NCBI RefSeq assembly: GCF_002811955.1
Contig: NZ_NPEF01000145.1
Coordinates: forward strand, 3,677 to 9,939
Source: Leptospira ellisii
GTDB lineage: Bacteria; Spirochaetota; Leptospiria; Leptospirales; Leptospiraceae
Direction of reading: 5' to 3'
DNA length: 6,263 bases
Shown here piece by piece: positions 1 to 6,263 of the stretch. Below the pieces are notes generated by a model. It had not been told where the DNA came from. It made no database searches and saw only the letters and a program-made list of their open reading frames with translations. Made by a program: the position numbers and the translations under genes. Within the stretch, counting starts at the first letter, position 1. Each line of letters begins with the position of its first letter.

Positions 1-58
1 TCTTCGGAGGAAATCCGGAATCATACCAGGGAACAGGCCCAGACTTCGGGGGAATTTT
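1..58 (+). repeat. Left arm of a 58-bp perfect inverted repeat
   Basis: Bases 1-58 are identical to the reverse complement of 508-565, which lies inside the chemotaxis receptor gene. Identity stops sharply: base 59 is G where the receptor copy would continue with C (complement of 507). The repeat may extend left of the window. The pair is seen directly. Whether it is biological (duplication, invertible segment) or an assembly chimera cannot be told from here. Confidence 0.97.
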
Positions 59-60
59 GA
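1..60 (+). pseudogene. Truncated C-terminal fragment of a second chemotaxis receptor copy (5' end outside window)
   Basis: In frame 1 from the first base, the sequence reads 19 residues identical to receptor residues 538-556 and then meets TGA at 58-60. The full-length receptor on the other strand continues for 44 more residues past this point. If a real gene lies to the left, its product would lack the end of the cytoplasmic coiled coil. It may instead be a duplicated scrap, or an artefact of joining reads. The reading is seen directly; the gene status is inferred. Confidence 0.45.
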
Positions 61-362
61 TAGGAATCGCGGATCCGAACGCGGGAGTTCTGATTTTGAT
101 CCAATCGATGTTGTTCTGGTTTTCCTGCGGGGCGGTCGTCAGCGTGGCCGAAATCGGAATCCCTAAGTTCATCGTCTCGATTCTACTCACGGAATTGCTG
201 AATCTTCCCTGGTATATAGCGTTAGTCGTCATTCCCGGAAACTACGGACATCTCGTACCTTTGATCCTCGCGAGCCTTGTGCTCGGATCGGTCATCGGGT
301 GGCTAAACGTCGCCCTAAAAACGCCCGACACGAAAACAATCAAAGATCATAATATTCAATGA
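57..362 (+). CDS. Small hydrophobic membrane protein, probably missing its true N-terminus
   Basis: The ORF has about 101 codons with a TTG as the first start-like codon. I do not recognise a family. Three hydrophobic segments are visible, at about residues 10-33, 38-60 and 66-87, followed by a short polar tail rich in Lys, Thr and Asp, so it is an inner-membrane protein or a fragment of one. The TTG lies across the edge of the inverted-repeat copy, no convincing ribosome-binding site precedes it, and the frame stays open to the window edge through receptor-derived sequence in a non-receptor frame. The native start was therefore probably replaced or lost at the junction near base 58. The stop lies 11 bp from the convergent receptor stop, with no clear terminator between them. 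Coding is plausible because the hydrophobic pattern is coherent and the frame is not an antisense shadow. Confidence 0.5.
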   Translation: MIGIADPNAGVLILIQSMLFWFSCGAVVSVAEIGIPKFIVSILLTELLNLPWYIALVVIPGNYGHLVPLILASLVLGSVIGWLNVALKTPDTKTIKDHNIQ

Positions 363-373
363 TTCAAATACGA

Positions 374-2176
374 TCAGGTCTTGAAAAACTCCACTTCGGA
401 TTTGAGTTTAGCGGCCTGACCGTTCAGTCTCGCGGCAAGTTCGTCGATTTCGGAGACGACCTGATTCAAAAATTCCGTCGTTTCGGAAATCGATGAGATC
501 GTTTTCGAAAATTCCCCCGAAGTCTGGGCCTGTTCCCTGGTATGATTCCGGATTTCCTCCGAAGAGAACGACAACTCCTGAAACGCGGTTTTGACCTGTT
601 CGCTCGCGGCCAACTGAGAGTCCGACAACGCGGCGACGTCCGCGACGCGATCCAACGTCACCGCGGCGGTATCGCCGATCCGTTTAAATACGGTCTGCGT
701 GGATTCGATCACTTCCCTTCCGCTTTTGGTGGCGCCTAACGCTTCCGAGATGGCCGCCGTGATCCGTTTCGCGTTATCCTGCGTCTGCTCCCCTAACTTC
801 GAAATTTCCTGCGCCACCACTGCGAAACCCTTTCCCGCCTCTCCGGCGCGGGCCGCTTCGATGGCCGCGTTCAAGGATAAAAGTCCGATCCGATCTGTGA
901 TCTCTTTGATCACGTTTACGGTCGCCCCCATTTTCGCGGTGCTTTCCTCGATCGCCTCCATAGCCCTCTGCGTTCCGGCGAGCGCGTCCTCTCCGTTTTT
1001 GGTTTCGCTTTTCATACGATTCGCGTCGGTCTTCGTATCCAAAAGCGCCGCGTGAACCCGGCGAATCCGTTCCTCCAACTCGTCGAGGGAAAGTCTCGCT
1101 TTCTGCGCAGTCTCCGCCTGACCGTCCGCCCTGGATGCGGTGGACTGGATCGAAGCCGCGATCTCCTCGACGCCCGAACTCATCTGTTCCGTGGAGGCCG
1201 CCTGATCCTGCATCTTCGTGGAAAGCTCCCTCGTATTTTCGGAGAGGGACTTGGAACTTTCGGAGAGTTTTTCCGCTTCGCGTATCACACTTTTTACGAT
1301 AATACGAAGTCGTTTAATAAATTCGTTCAAGGCCCGGCTGTTGGATCCCAATTCGTCGCTGGAAACCATCGGCAACACCTGAGTCAGACTTCCCTCCGAC
1401 ATATCTCCGAAAATCCGGATCATATTCTCGGAATTCCTCCGTATCGTGGAGGACAACTGACGCGAAGCGATCGCCACCGCGATCAGCATGAACACCAGGG
1501 TAAGAAGAAGCGGAATCGTCACGTCTCCGAGTTTGATCCAGCCGGAGGTCTCCTCGAACAGAAGATAGCCGAGGATCACGACGGGAAGGATCGCGATCGC
1601 GGTTATGGTGCTGAAAATTCTCAGACCGACCCCGATCTGAATCACCTTCGAGGAGTCGGTCTGTATCTCCTTCAAACGATCGGACTCGAGTATATCGACG
1701 AACGACGATTCGGCGAGAAAAAAATGCGAAACTCCTAATATGGGATAGATGATACCCGGTAGAAACGCGAAAGGCAGGGATTCCAAAGTCGTGGGGGTAA
1801 AGAACAGGTGGATGAATCTCCACGCGAAAAAGATCCCGCCGCTCCATTGAACGACGTAGAAGAACGTGTTGTACGCGGGGAAGTTGAGGATCCTCGTCTT
1901 GACGGCGGATTTTTCCTGCGCGTTCGCGCCGAACCAGCGATCGTCCTCCAATTCCTTCAGGATCGTACCTAAGTAATAAAACCGAAACGTGGGAATCACA
2001 TAGGAGGAAAACAGGGAAATACAGGCGGCCATGATCAACGCCAACGATTGATCGAAATCGTAACCTCCCGCCGTGATGATGAACAACACCGCCAAAGGAA
2101 CGGCAAGAACCGCGGTGAGCAATTCCAGACCGACGGTCAATTTCCATCTGAGTTTACGGGATTCCGATCGATTCAT
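374..2176 (-). CDS. Methyl-accepting chemotaxis protein with six membrane helices, HAMP-like linker and signalling domain
   Basis: This is a 600-residue chemoreceptor that should feed a CheA/CheW array controlling motility. Hydrophobic segments lie near residues 13-35, 44-68, 101-125, 135-155, 180-206 and 218-238, with only short loops between them, so there is no large periplasmic ligand domain. A HAMP-like linker follows (about 239-293). The rest is a long Ala/Ser/Glu/Gln-rich coiled coil with the signature hairpin tip at about 429-465 ([16 protein letters not shown], then [12 protein letters not shown]). No C-terminal CheR/CheB-tethering pentapeptide of the NWETF type is seen; the protein ends EVEFFKT. 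I chose the ATG at 2176 over the TTG two codons upstream because AAAGAG sits six bases before it. Residues 538-556 are encoded within the inverted-repeat arm. Ligand unknown; the signal may be a membrane or energy state. Family assignment is firm. Confidence 0.95.
   Translation of the reverse strand: MNRSESRKLRWKLTVGLELLTAVLAVPLAVLFIITAGGYDFDQSLALIMAACISLFSSYVIPTFRFYYLGTILKELEDDRWFGANAQEKSAVKTRILNFPAYNTFFYVVQWSGGIFFAWRFIHLFFTPTTLESLPFAFLPGIIYPILGVSHFFLAESSFVDILESDRLKEIQTDSSKVIQIGVGLRIFSTITAIAILPVVILGYLLFEETSGWIKLGDVTIPLLLTLVFMLIAVAIASRQLSSTIRRNSENMIRIFGDMSEGSLTQVLPMVSSDELGSNSRALNEFIKRLRIIVKSVIREAEKLSESSKSLSENTRELSTKMQDQAASTEQMSSGVEEIAASIQSTASRADGQAETAQKARLSLDELEERIRRVHAALLDTKTDANRMKSETKNGEDALAGTQRAMEAIEESTAKMGATVNVIKEITDRIGLLSLNAAIEAARAGEAGKGFAVVAQEISKLGEQTQDNAKRITAAISEALGATKSGREVIESTQTVFKRIGDTAAVTLDRVADVAALSDSQLAASEQVKTAFQELSFSSEEIRNHTREQAQTSGEFSKTISSISETTEFLNQVVSEIDELAARLNGQAAKLKSEVEFFKT
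508..565 (-). repeat. Right arm of the 58-bp inverted repeat, within the receptor gene
   Basis: This arm encodes receptor residues S538 to F556 plus the first base of the next codon. The two arms are separated by 449 bp (59-507), which contain the short membrane-protein ORF and the last 44 codons of the receptor. Confidence 0.97.
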
Positions 2177-2383
2177 ATACAACTCTTTCGAATAAGATTT
2201 TACGTCCAGGAAACGGAGAAGATCTGTACGGACTATCTCTCATACGACGAGGACTTTTTTTCGGTTTCCTTCGTTTTCGTTTCGCGAAACTCGTCGAAAC
2301 GTCCGGAAAAATCCGCGTGCCCTCATCACAAAAAGAACGATTCTGACACAGGAAAGCAAAGATTCCAACAAATCCGATCCGGA
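2177..2383 (-). promoter_or_regulatory. Spacer upstream of the receptor gene with a possible -10 element
   Basis: These 207 bp separate the sigma-like stop from the receptor start on the same strand. Read on the minus strand, TAAAAT (2202-2197) matches a -10 consensus at 5 of 6 positions and lies 20 bases before the ATG, which would leave a leader of about 13 bases containing the AAAGAG ribosome-binding site. I see no good -35 at the right spacing. A short self-complementary stretch at 2372-2384 (ATCCG, three-base loop, CGGAT) follows the sigma-like gene but has no U-run, so it is a poor terminator. Nothing else recognisable. Confidence 0.25.
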
Positions 2384-3229
2384 TCAGGCGGCCTTCTTTC
2401 GTTCCGGATTTGCGTTAAAAAAATCGTTCTCCGACCAGACGTTTTTTAAACGTTTCCTGATTTGACGATACAATTTTTTGATCACGGAATCCTTCCAGCC
2501 GAACCAAAAAGATATTTCCCGATACGTATAAACCGAATCGGCCTTCAATAATTTCTTTCTCCATTTATGTTTCGTTTTGAAGGAAATAAAACGCGCGTCC
2601 TTTTGCGGGCTGAAAAGTAGCTGATGCGAACGCTCCAGTTTTTCCCAAAGTACCAATTCCCGGTTTCGAATCTGGTAACGTTTGTATTTTCTCTGTTCGA
2701 GGAAGGCCTCCGGAGAATTTCCCGAAGTTAGAAGAATACTTTTTAAAAGGAATAGATCCCTTCGATTCAGATAAAGATTGTGTTTTAATTTAAAAATCAG
2801 CACTCCGCGCGGATCGGAATTCAAAAACGCTTCGTTTAGAAAACGACCGGAAAAGGAATCTTCCTCTTCGCGATTTTCCTCGGACTTCGGATCGAGAAAC
2901 CGTTCCGGGTTCAAGGACAAGGGTTCCTTTTTCAGGATGCGGTTCTCTTTTTTCCATTGGTTGCGGATCAGATTGGAAACGAAAGTATTCGCGAAGGCGG
3001 GAAGGTTCTCCACGTTTCGTTCCTTCTTCAGCCTGGAGAAGTTTTCCAACTTTTGCAGAAACGCAAGAAGGACTTCGGCCCTTCCGTCCTCGTCCAATCG
3101 ATATTTGTACGAGGAAATTCTCCGGATGCGGAGTTCTATCTGCACGAGCAGCGCCTCGCAGTTTCCCGATCGTTCGTATTCTAAATAAGTTTTCTTGAAT
3201 GTGATGTCGTTTTCGGAAGTTTCTTTCAT
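2384..3229 (-). CDS. Divergent sigma-70/ECF-like regulatory protein
   Basis: This is a 281-residue basic, soluble protein with no membrane segment. Residues about 25-95 have the shape of sigma region 2: a helix (LLVQIELRIRRI), an acidic turn and helix (DEDGRAEVLLAFLQKLENF) where sigma factors carry the DAEDxxQE..L motif, then AFANTFVSNLIRNQW resembling the region 2.3/2.4 helix. Residues about 232-263 (YTYREISFWFGWKDSVIKKL) resemble the region 4.2 helix-turn-helix. The roughly 130-residue middle is unusually long and Lys/Glu/Arg-rich. It could be an alternative sigma factor or a DNA-binding relative; this rests on pattern only. The start is the ATG at 3229. The frame stays open to 3442, but that would run into the opposite-strand stress gene. 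No good ribosome-binding site precedes the ATG. The DNA looks more A+T-rich than its neighbours. It is divergent from the universal stress protein gene. Confidence 0.55.
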   Translation of the reverse strand: MKETSENDITFKKTYLEYERSGNCEALLVQIELRIRRISSYKYRLDEDGRAEVLLAFLQKLENFSRLKKERNVENLPAFANTFVSNLIRNQWKKENRILKKEPLSLNPERFLDPKSEENREEEDSFSGRFLNEAFLNSDPRGVLIFKLKHNLYLNRRDLFLLKSILLTSGNSPEAFLEQRKYKRYQIRNRELVLWEKLERSHQLLFSPQKDARFISFKTKHKWRKKLLKADSVYTYREISFWFGWKDSVIKKLYRQIRKRLKNVWSENDFFNANPERKKAA

Positions 3230-3264
3230 AGATCGGAAAGGAAAAATCCTGGACGACGTTGTCG

Positions 3265-3272
3265 ATTTTTTA
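3265..3272 (-). promoter_or_regulatory. Possible -10 element for the sigma-like gene
   Basis: On the minus strand this reads TAAAAAAT, an A-rich -10-like element that would start transcription near 3258-3260, leaving a leader of about 30 bases before the ATG at 3229. No consensus -35 is evident. That would fit an activator-dependent promoter with the palindrome at 3294-3307 taking the -35 role. Weak by itself. Confidence 0.25.
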
Positions 3273-3293
3273 CGGAGAATCGAAAGTGTCCGT

Positions 3294-3307
3294 TTGATTA
3301 AAATCAA
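3294..3307. promoter_or_regulatory. Perfect FNR/CRP-family-type operator palindrome
   Basis: TTGATTAAAATCAA is an exact TTGAT-N4-ATCAA match, the known consensus of FNR/Anr-class regulators. It sits in the 157-bp divergent region, 65 bp from the sigma-like ATG and 79 bp from the universal stress protein ATG. Its centre (3300.5) is about 41 bp upstream of a start site implied by the A-rich -10-like element on the minus strand at 3265-3272, which is class II activator geometry. The palindrome is seen directly. Binding by an FNR-like protein is inferred. Confidence 0.5.
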
Positions 3308-3335
3308 GATTCCCAAACCTAAATTCCCGGATTTT

Positions 3336-3367
3336 TTGATTGGAAAACCGCCGTGAAGGGATACACT
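3336..3367 (+). promoter_or_regulatory. Weak candidate promoter for the universal stress protein gene
   Basis: TTGATT (3336-3341) and TACACT (3362-3367) resemble -35 and -10 boxes, but the 20-bp spacing is longer than usual. Transcription would begin near 3374, just before the ribosome-binding region (GAAGCGAG, 3372-3379) ahead of the ATG at 3387. The FNR-type palindrome would then centre near -73, close to a class I position. Confidence 0.2.
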
Positions 3368-3386
3368 TTTTGAAGCGAGAAAATTC

Positions 3387-3821
3387 ATGCAAAGATTCAT
3401 CAAAAAGATATTGGTTCCGGTGGACGGTTCCGAAAGTTCCAAAAAAGCGATCGAAATGGGGATAGCGATCGCGAAGGCGGCCGACGCAAGTCTTACGATT
3501 TTGGAAGTGATCGAGGAATTCGGTCCTTTGCCCGGCTATTATGAGAAAGCCCCCGAAGGAAAGGATCGTGTGAAGTGGATCTCGGAACAAAGATTCGAAA
3601 AGATCCATTCCCCTTTGGACGAAGCCCCCGACATCAAGTGGGACCGCCTCGTTTTAGAGGGATATCCGGCGGACACGATCGTGGAAACGGCCGCTAAAGG
3701 AAATTATGATATGATTGTGATCGGTTCCCGGGGACTTTCCGCAGTCGGCCGCTTTCTGGTGGGTTCGGTTTCCGACCGGATCGTCCATCATTCCCCCTGT
3801 TCCGTGACCGTAGTCCGTTAG
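3387..3821 (+). CDS. Universal stress protein, UspA family, ATP-binding type
   Basis: A complete 144-residue single Usp domain, the usual length for a stand-alone UspA-like cytoplasmic protein. The first strand carries [10 protein letters not shown] with the conserved Asp13. The C-terminal half has the nucleotide-binding signature G-2x-G-9x-G-S: G113, G116, G126 and S127 within [12 protein letters not shown] and its continuation, followed by the final strand CSVTVVR. These residues place it in the ATP-binding branch rather than the non-binding UspA type. Family members help cells withstand starvation, oxygen limitation and oxidative stress, often as dimers; the exact partner here is unknown. 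The start is supported by the purine-rich GAAGCGAG 7 bp before the ATG and by the domain beginning at once. It is divergent from the sigma-like gene, with an FNR-type box between them, and convergent with the redoxin gene. Confidence 0.96.
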   Translation: MQRFIKKILVPVDGSESSKKAIEMGIAIAKAADASLTILEVIEEFGPLPGYYEKAPEGKDRVKWISEQRFEKIHSPLDEAPDIKWDRLVLEGYPADTIVETAAKGNYDMIVIGSRGLSAVGRFLVGSVSDRIVHHSPCSVTVVR

Positions 3822-3859
3822 TTTTCGGATCCGCGTTCGATTCGAACGGGTGCGGAAAA
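3822..3859. terminator. Hairpin just after the stress-protein stop; possible terminator
   Basis: Directly after the TAG, the core CGTTCG-ATT-CGAACG forms a perfect 6-bp stem with a three-base loop. Outer TTTTC and GAAAA arms can close it across an internal loop. There is no U-run after the stem on either strand, so intrinsic termination is uncertain. Confidence 0.35.
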
Positions 3860-3863
3860 TTCC

Positions 3864-3924
3864 GTTTCGACAAACGCACGTTCGGCGAGGCTCCGCGTTT
3901 GGAGCCGACGCGCAGCGGCGAAAC
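3864..3924. repeat. Extended palindromic stem-loop between convergent genes
   Basis: GTTTCG (3864-3869) pairs with CGAAAC (3919-3924). Inside, GGCTCC (3889-3894) pairs perfectly with GGAGCC (3901-3906) around a six-base loop, and an alternative pairing of CGGC with GCCG is also possible. The element lies between the stress-protein and redoxin stops, so it could act as a two-way terminator or be one copy of a dispersed intergenic palindrome. The pairing is seen; the role is inferred. Confidence 0.45.
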
Positions 3925-3941
3925 ATTTCGTTGAAGCGTTG

Positions 3942-4505
3942 TTAGGCGGGTTGAACACCGGGACCGAACTCCTCGTTCGGTAACAAGGTGACTCCGGGAA
4001 TCCGTTTCCAATCCGGGTGGTCTCCGATATGTCTGTATTTATGTTCCCAAACGACGCGGTCCCGAACCGTCAAAAACGCGCCGGGCATTCTCAAAGAATT
4101 GTTTCCCGGAATTCCGTAAAAATGTCCTTTCAGAGCCGCCCTTGCGGTTCCGAACAGAACTTCCGGACCTGCCAATTGGGAAAGCGTCCCGGTCCGCAAT
4201 CCCATGTCTTCGTAAAACGAAACCTCGGGATCGAAGACTACGGACGCGTCGTCCCAGATTCCGGAAAACAAAGAAGCCGCCTCCGATTCCTCCCCCGGAA
4301 AAAAAAACAGGATCGGCGGAAACGATAGACAGAGTTCCGAAATTTCACGGAGATCGAAAACCGCCTCCTTGCTAAAGATACAACCCCGATGTCTTAAAAA
4401 TACCAACAGACAAAGTCCGGGAGGAAGACAGGAAAGAATCGTATCGCCGCGCAATTGTGTCCCCGTCGCTTTTCCGGTCTTAAAACTTTCGGGAAGAAAC
4501 TCCAT
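3942..4505 (-). CDS. AhpC/TSA_2 (SelL/PRXL2-like) thioredoxin-fold redoxin, CxxS variant
   Basis: This 187-residue protein matches the peroxiredoxin-like AhpC/TSA_2 family in order of motifs. A first strand and active-site turn reads [17 protein letters not shown] (residues 31-47). A middle [15 protein letters not shown] follows, and then a late segment with [26 protein letters not shown]. Family members usually have CPxC or a selenocysteine version in the first motif. Here it is C42-I-F-S45, leaving a single thiol, so a one-cysteine or glutathione/thioredoxin-resolved mechanism would be expected if it is active. Cys26, Cys32 and Cys59 are also present. No signal peptide, so cytoplasmic. The ATG at 4505 has AGAGGG only one base upstream, an odd spacing. 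It is divergent from the TerC gene and convergent with the stress-protein gene. Substrate unknown. Confidence 0.85.
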   Translation of the reverse strand: MEFLPESFKTGKATGTQLRGDTILSCLPPGLCLLVFLRHRGCIFSKEAVFDLREISELCLSFPPILFFFPGEESEAASLFSGIWDDASVVFDPEVSFYEDMGLRTGTLSQLAGPEVLFGTARAALKGHFYGIPGNNSLRMPGAFLTVRDRVVWEHKYRHIGDHPDWKRIPGVTLLPNEEFGPGVQPA

Positions 4506-4513
4506 ACCCTCTT

Positions 4514-4542
4514 AGTATGCCCCTATTAAATTCCCTTGTAAA
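4514..4542 (-). promoter_or_regulatory. Candidate promoter for the redoxin gene
   Basis: On the minus strand, TTTACA (4542-4537, 5 of 6 to the -35 consensus) is followed after exactly 17 bp by CATACT (4519-4514, 4 of 6 to the -10). Only eight bases separate the -10 from the ATG at 4505, so transcription would begin at or within about two bases of the start codon, giving a leaderless or near-leaderless message. Confidence 0.45.
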
Positions 4543-4546
4543 TCGA

Positions 4547-4575
4547 TTGATTTCTGGGTTTTTGAAAATTTAACT
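4547..4575 (+). promoter_or_regulatory. Candidate promoter for the TerC-family gene
   Basis: TTGATT (4547-4552) and TTAACT (4570-4575) have 17-bp spacing. The -10 match is weak (3 of 6). Again only eight bases lie between the -10-like box and the ATG at 4584, and no ribosome-binding site is visible, which suggests leaderless initiation. Confidence 0.3.
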
Positions 4576-4583
4576 GCAAATCC

Positions 4584-5289
<706 letters not shown>

Positions 5290-5303
<14 letters not shown>

Positions 5304-6263
5304 CCTTCGCCTTGGAATTCCAGACGGACCATTGCAGACCGTAAAAAGGCGCGAAGGTCCGTTTCGGTTTTTTCCCTTTGAGCTCGTTCAATAAAGAAGC
5401 GTTCCAAAAACGGTATTCTTGAAGAGCCGACCTCGCGGCCGTTTCGCTCAACGCGTCCAGCGCCTTCGGATCGTTCCCTTTTTTTAGGATACGATTCGAT
5501 TCCTCGAACCATGCGTTCTCCAAATCCGCGATTCTTCGCCGCACCGCCCCTTTCGCTTCCGGATAGAATCTCTGCACTTCCCGGTAGAATTTCTCGTGAG
5601 TCCACCAAAGCGAGGTGTCTAGATGCGCTCCCGGCGCTTCGAAATTCTTTTCCATAAAACTCGTCCCCGGAAATCCGGCCGGGATAAACAGGGAAATCGA
5701 AGGAATGGAAGTTCCCGTAAACCAGAATCTGTTTTTGGAAACGTCGGGTTGAAGCTCGGCCACCAAAGAACCGGTGGTTCCGTTAGGCGTAATTGGACCG
5801 GTCGCGTGAAGACAAACCGATCCCATATTCGATCCGGAAGGAAAGAACGGTTTTTTATTTCCGGGCTCCCCTTCCTGTCTTAGAATTTCCATCGCTTCTC
5901 TCGGTCCGAAATCCCCCCGTTGATCGGCGCCCAGATCGGACGTGATTTTTCTTCGAACCTTGCACTTGCTAAAAAACGTAAAGAAGGAATCCGAAAAAGA
6001 GGAACGGAACGAGAACGGTTTTCCCTTGGAAACCCATCCTTTTTGATAAGCGAAGTCGATCGCCTTTGGATGAATCGCGTCGTAGTCGTCCTCCAAGGTC
6101 AGACCGTTCGAAATGGAATAAAAACCTTCGATCCGTTTCCAAGCCCAAAATTTTCCCGCGGTTTCGAGGACGAACGCGTTCTTCGCGTCCGCGATCAAAA
6201 AACTGTTATGATAATAAAAGGAGGAATTGGTGTAACCTCCGCAGGCGTCCGGACCGAAACGCT
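5290..6263 (-). CDS. Secernin-like peptidase C69 family protein, N-terminus outside the window
   Basis: The frame is open from the TAG at 5290-5292 to the right edge, giving about 323 visible residues. TTG at 6198 is internal, since conserved sequence continues upstream of it: [10 protein letters not shown], then [11 protein letters not shown], matches the secernin core (YHNSFLIAD...EAWVLET). Further on come [18 protein letters not shown] with a following TTGSLVAEL, and [13 protein letters not shown], the ordered secernin motifs. C69/secernin proteins are N-terminal-nucleophile hydrolase-fold proteins, some being dipeptidases. The nucleophile Cys lies near the true N-terminus and is not in this window, so activity cannot be judged. 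It ends [10 protein letters not shown]. It is convergent and overlaps the TerC gene. Family call good; substrate unknown. Confidence 0.87.

Noticed and set aside
1590..1605. GCGATCGC palindromes inside the receptor gene and elsewhere
   Set aside because: They fall in coding sequence in a fairly G+C-rich genome and show no regular spacing or link to a gene start; not evidence of a dispersed element from this window alone.
699..2147. Long antisense and off-frame ORFs across the receptor gene
   Set aside because: They lie over a strongly supported receptor frame, are low-complexity Arg/Ser/Gly-rich translations, and have no start signals; they are shadows.
2376..2385. GATCCGGATC palindrome at the end of the sigma-like gene as a terminator
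   Set aside because: The stem is only five base pairs and no U-run follows on the minus strand.
3230..3442. N-terminal extension of the sigma-like gene to a start at 3442
   Set aside because: It would overlap the start of the clearly real stress-protein gene on the other strand and cover the whole divergent promoter region; the extra residues show no family pattern.
3642..4328. Extra ORFs over the stress-protein end, the hairpin spacer and the redoxin gene
   Set aside because: Their translations are Arg/Pro/Ser-rich and cross palindromic non-coding DNA or sit antisense to the redoxin; no support as genes.
6196..6198. TTG as the start of the secernin-like protein
   Set aside because: Conserved secernin residues continue upstream in the same frame to the window edge, so this codon is an internal Leu.

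Overview
This 6.3-kb window looks like chromosomal DNA from a spirochaete, most probably a Leptospira relative. That assignment is an inference from gene style and from rough base composition, which looks near half G+C (not counted) and would be high for the genus. The supporting features are a six-helix methyl-accepting chemotaxis protein without a periplasmic domain, a lysine-rich sigma-like protein, a SelL/AhpC-TSA_2-type redoxin, and a secernin-type protein. No RNA genes, CRISPR arrays or insertion sequences were seen.

Layout, left to right. Bases 1-58 are an exact inverted copy of 508-565, a stretch inside the chemotaxis receptor gene. This copy ends abruptly and is followed by a short three-helix membrane-protein ORF (57-362, +) that probably lacks its true beginning. 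The receptor gene (374-2176, -) converges on that ORF. Upstream of it, on the same strand, lies a sigma-70-like gene (2384-3229, -). A 157-bp divergent intergenic region separates the sigma-like gene from a universal stress protein gene (3387-3821, +) and holds a perfect FNR-type palindrome. A hairpin-rich spacer then separates the stress protein from a convergent redoxin gene (3942-4505, -). That gene is divergent, across 78 bp, from a TerC/YgdQ-family membrane protein gene (4584-5303, +). The TerC gene overlaps by 14 bp the convergent end of a secernin-type C69 peptidase-like gene that runs off the right edge (5290-6263, -).

How the genes may work together: the middle of the window has a stress flavour, with a putative sigma-like regulator, an ATP-binding UspA protein, a thiol redoxin and a putative metal exporter. 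Most neighbours are divergent or convergent, so this is a neighbourhood rather than one operon. The only same-strand pair, sigma-like protein then receptor, is separated by about 207 bp.

The points most worth checking are: the 58-bp inverted repeat, which is either an invertible receptor tail or an assembly artefact; the FNR-type box; the displaced acidic residue in the second half of the TerC protein; the CxxS redoxin; and the apparently leaderless starts of the redoxin/TerC divergent pair.
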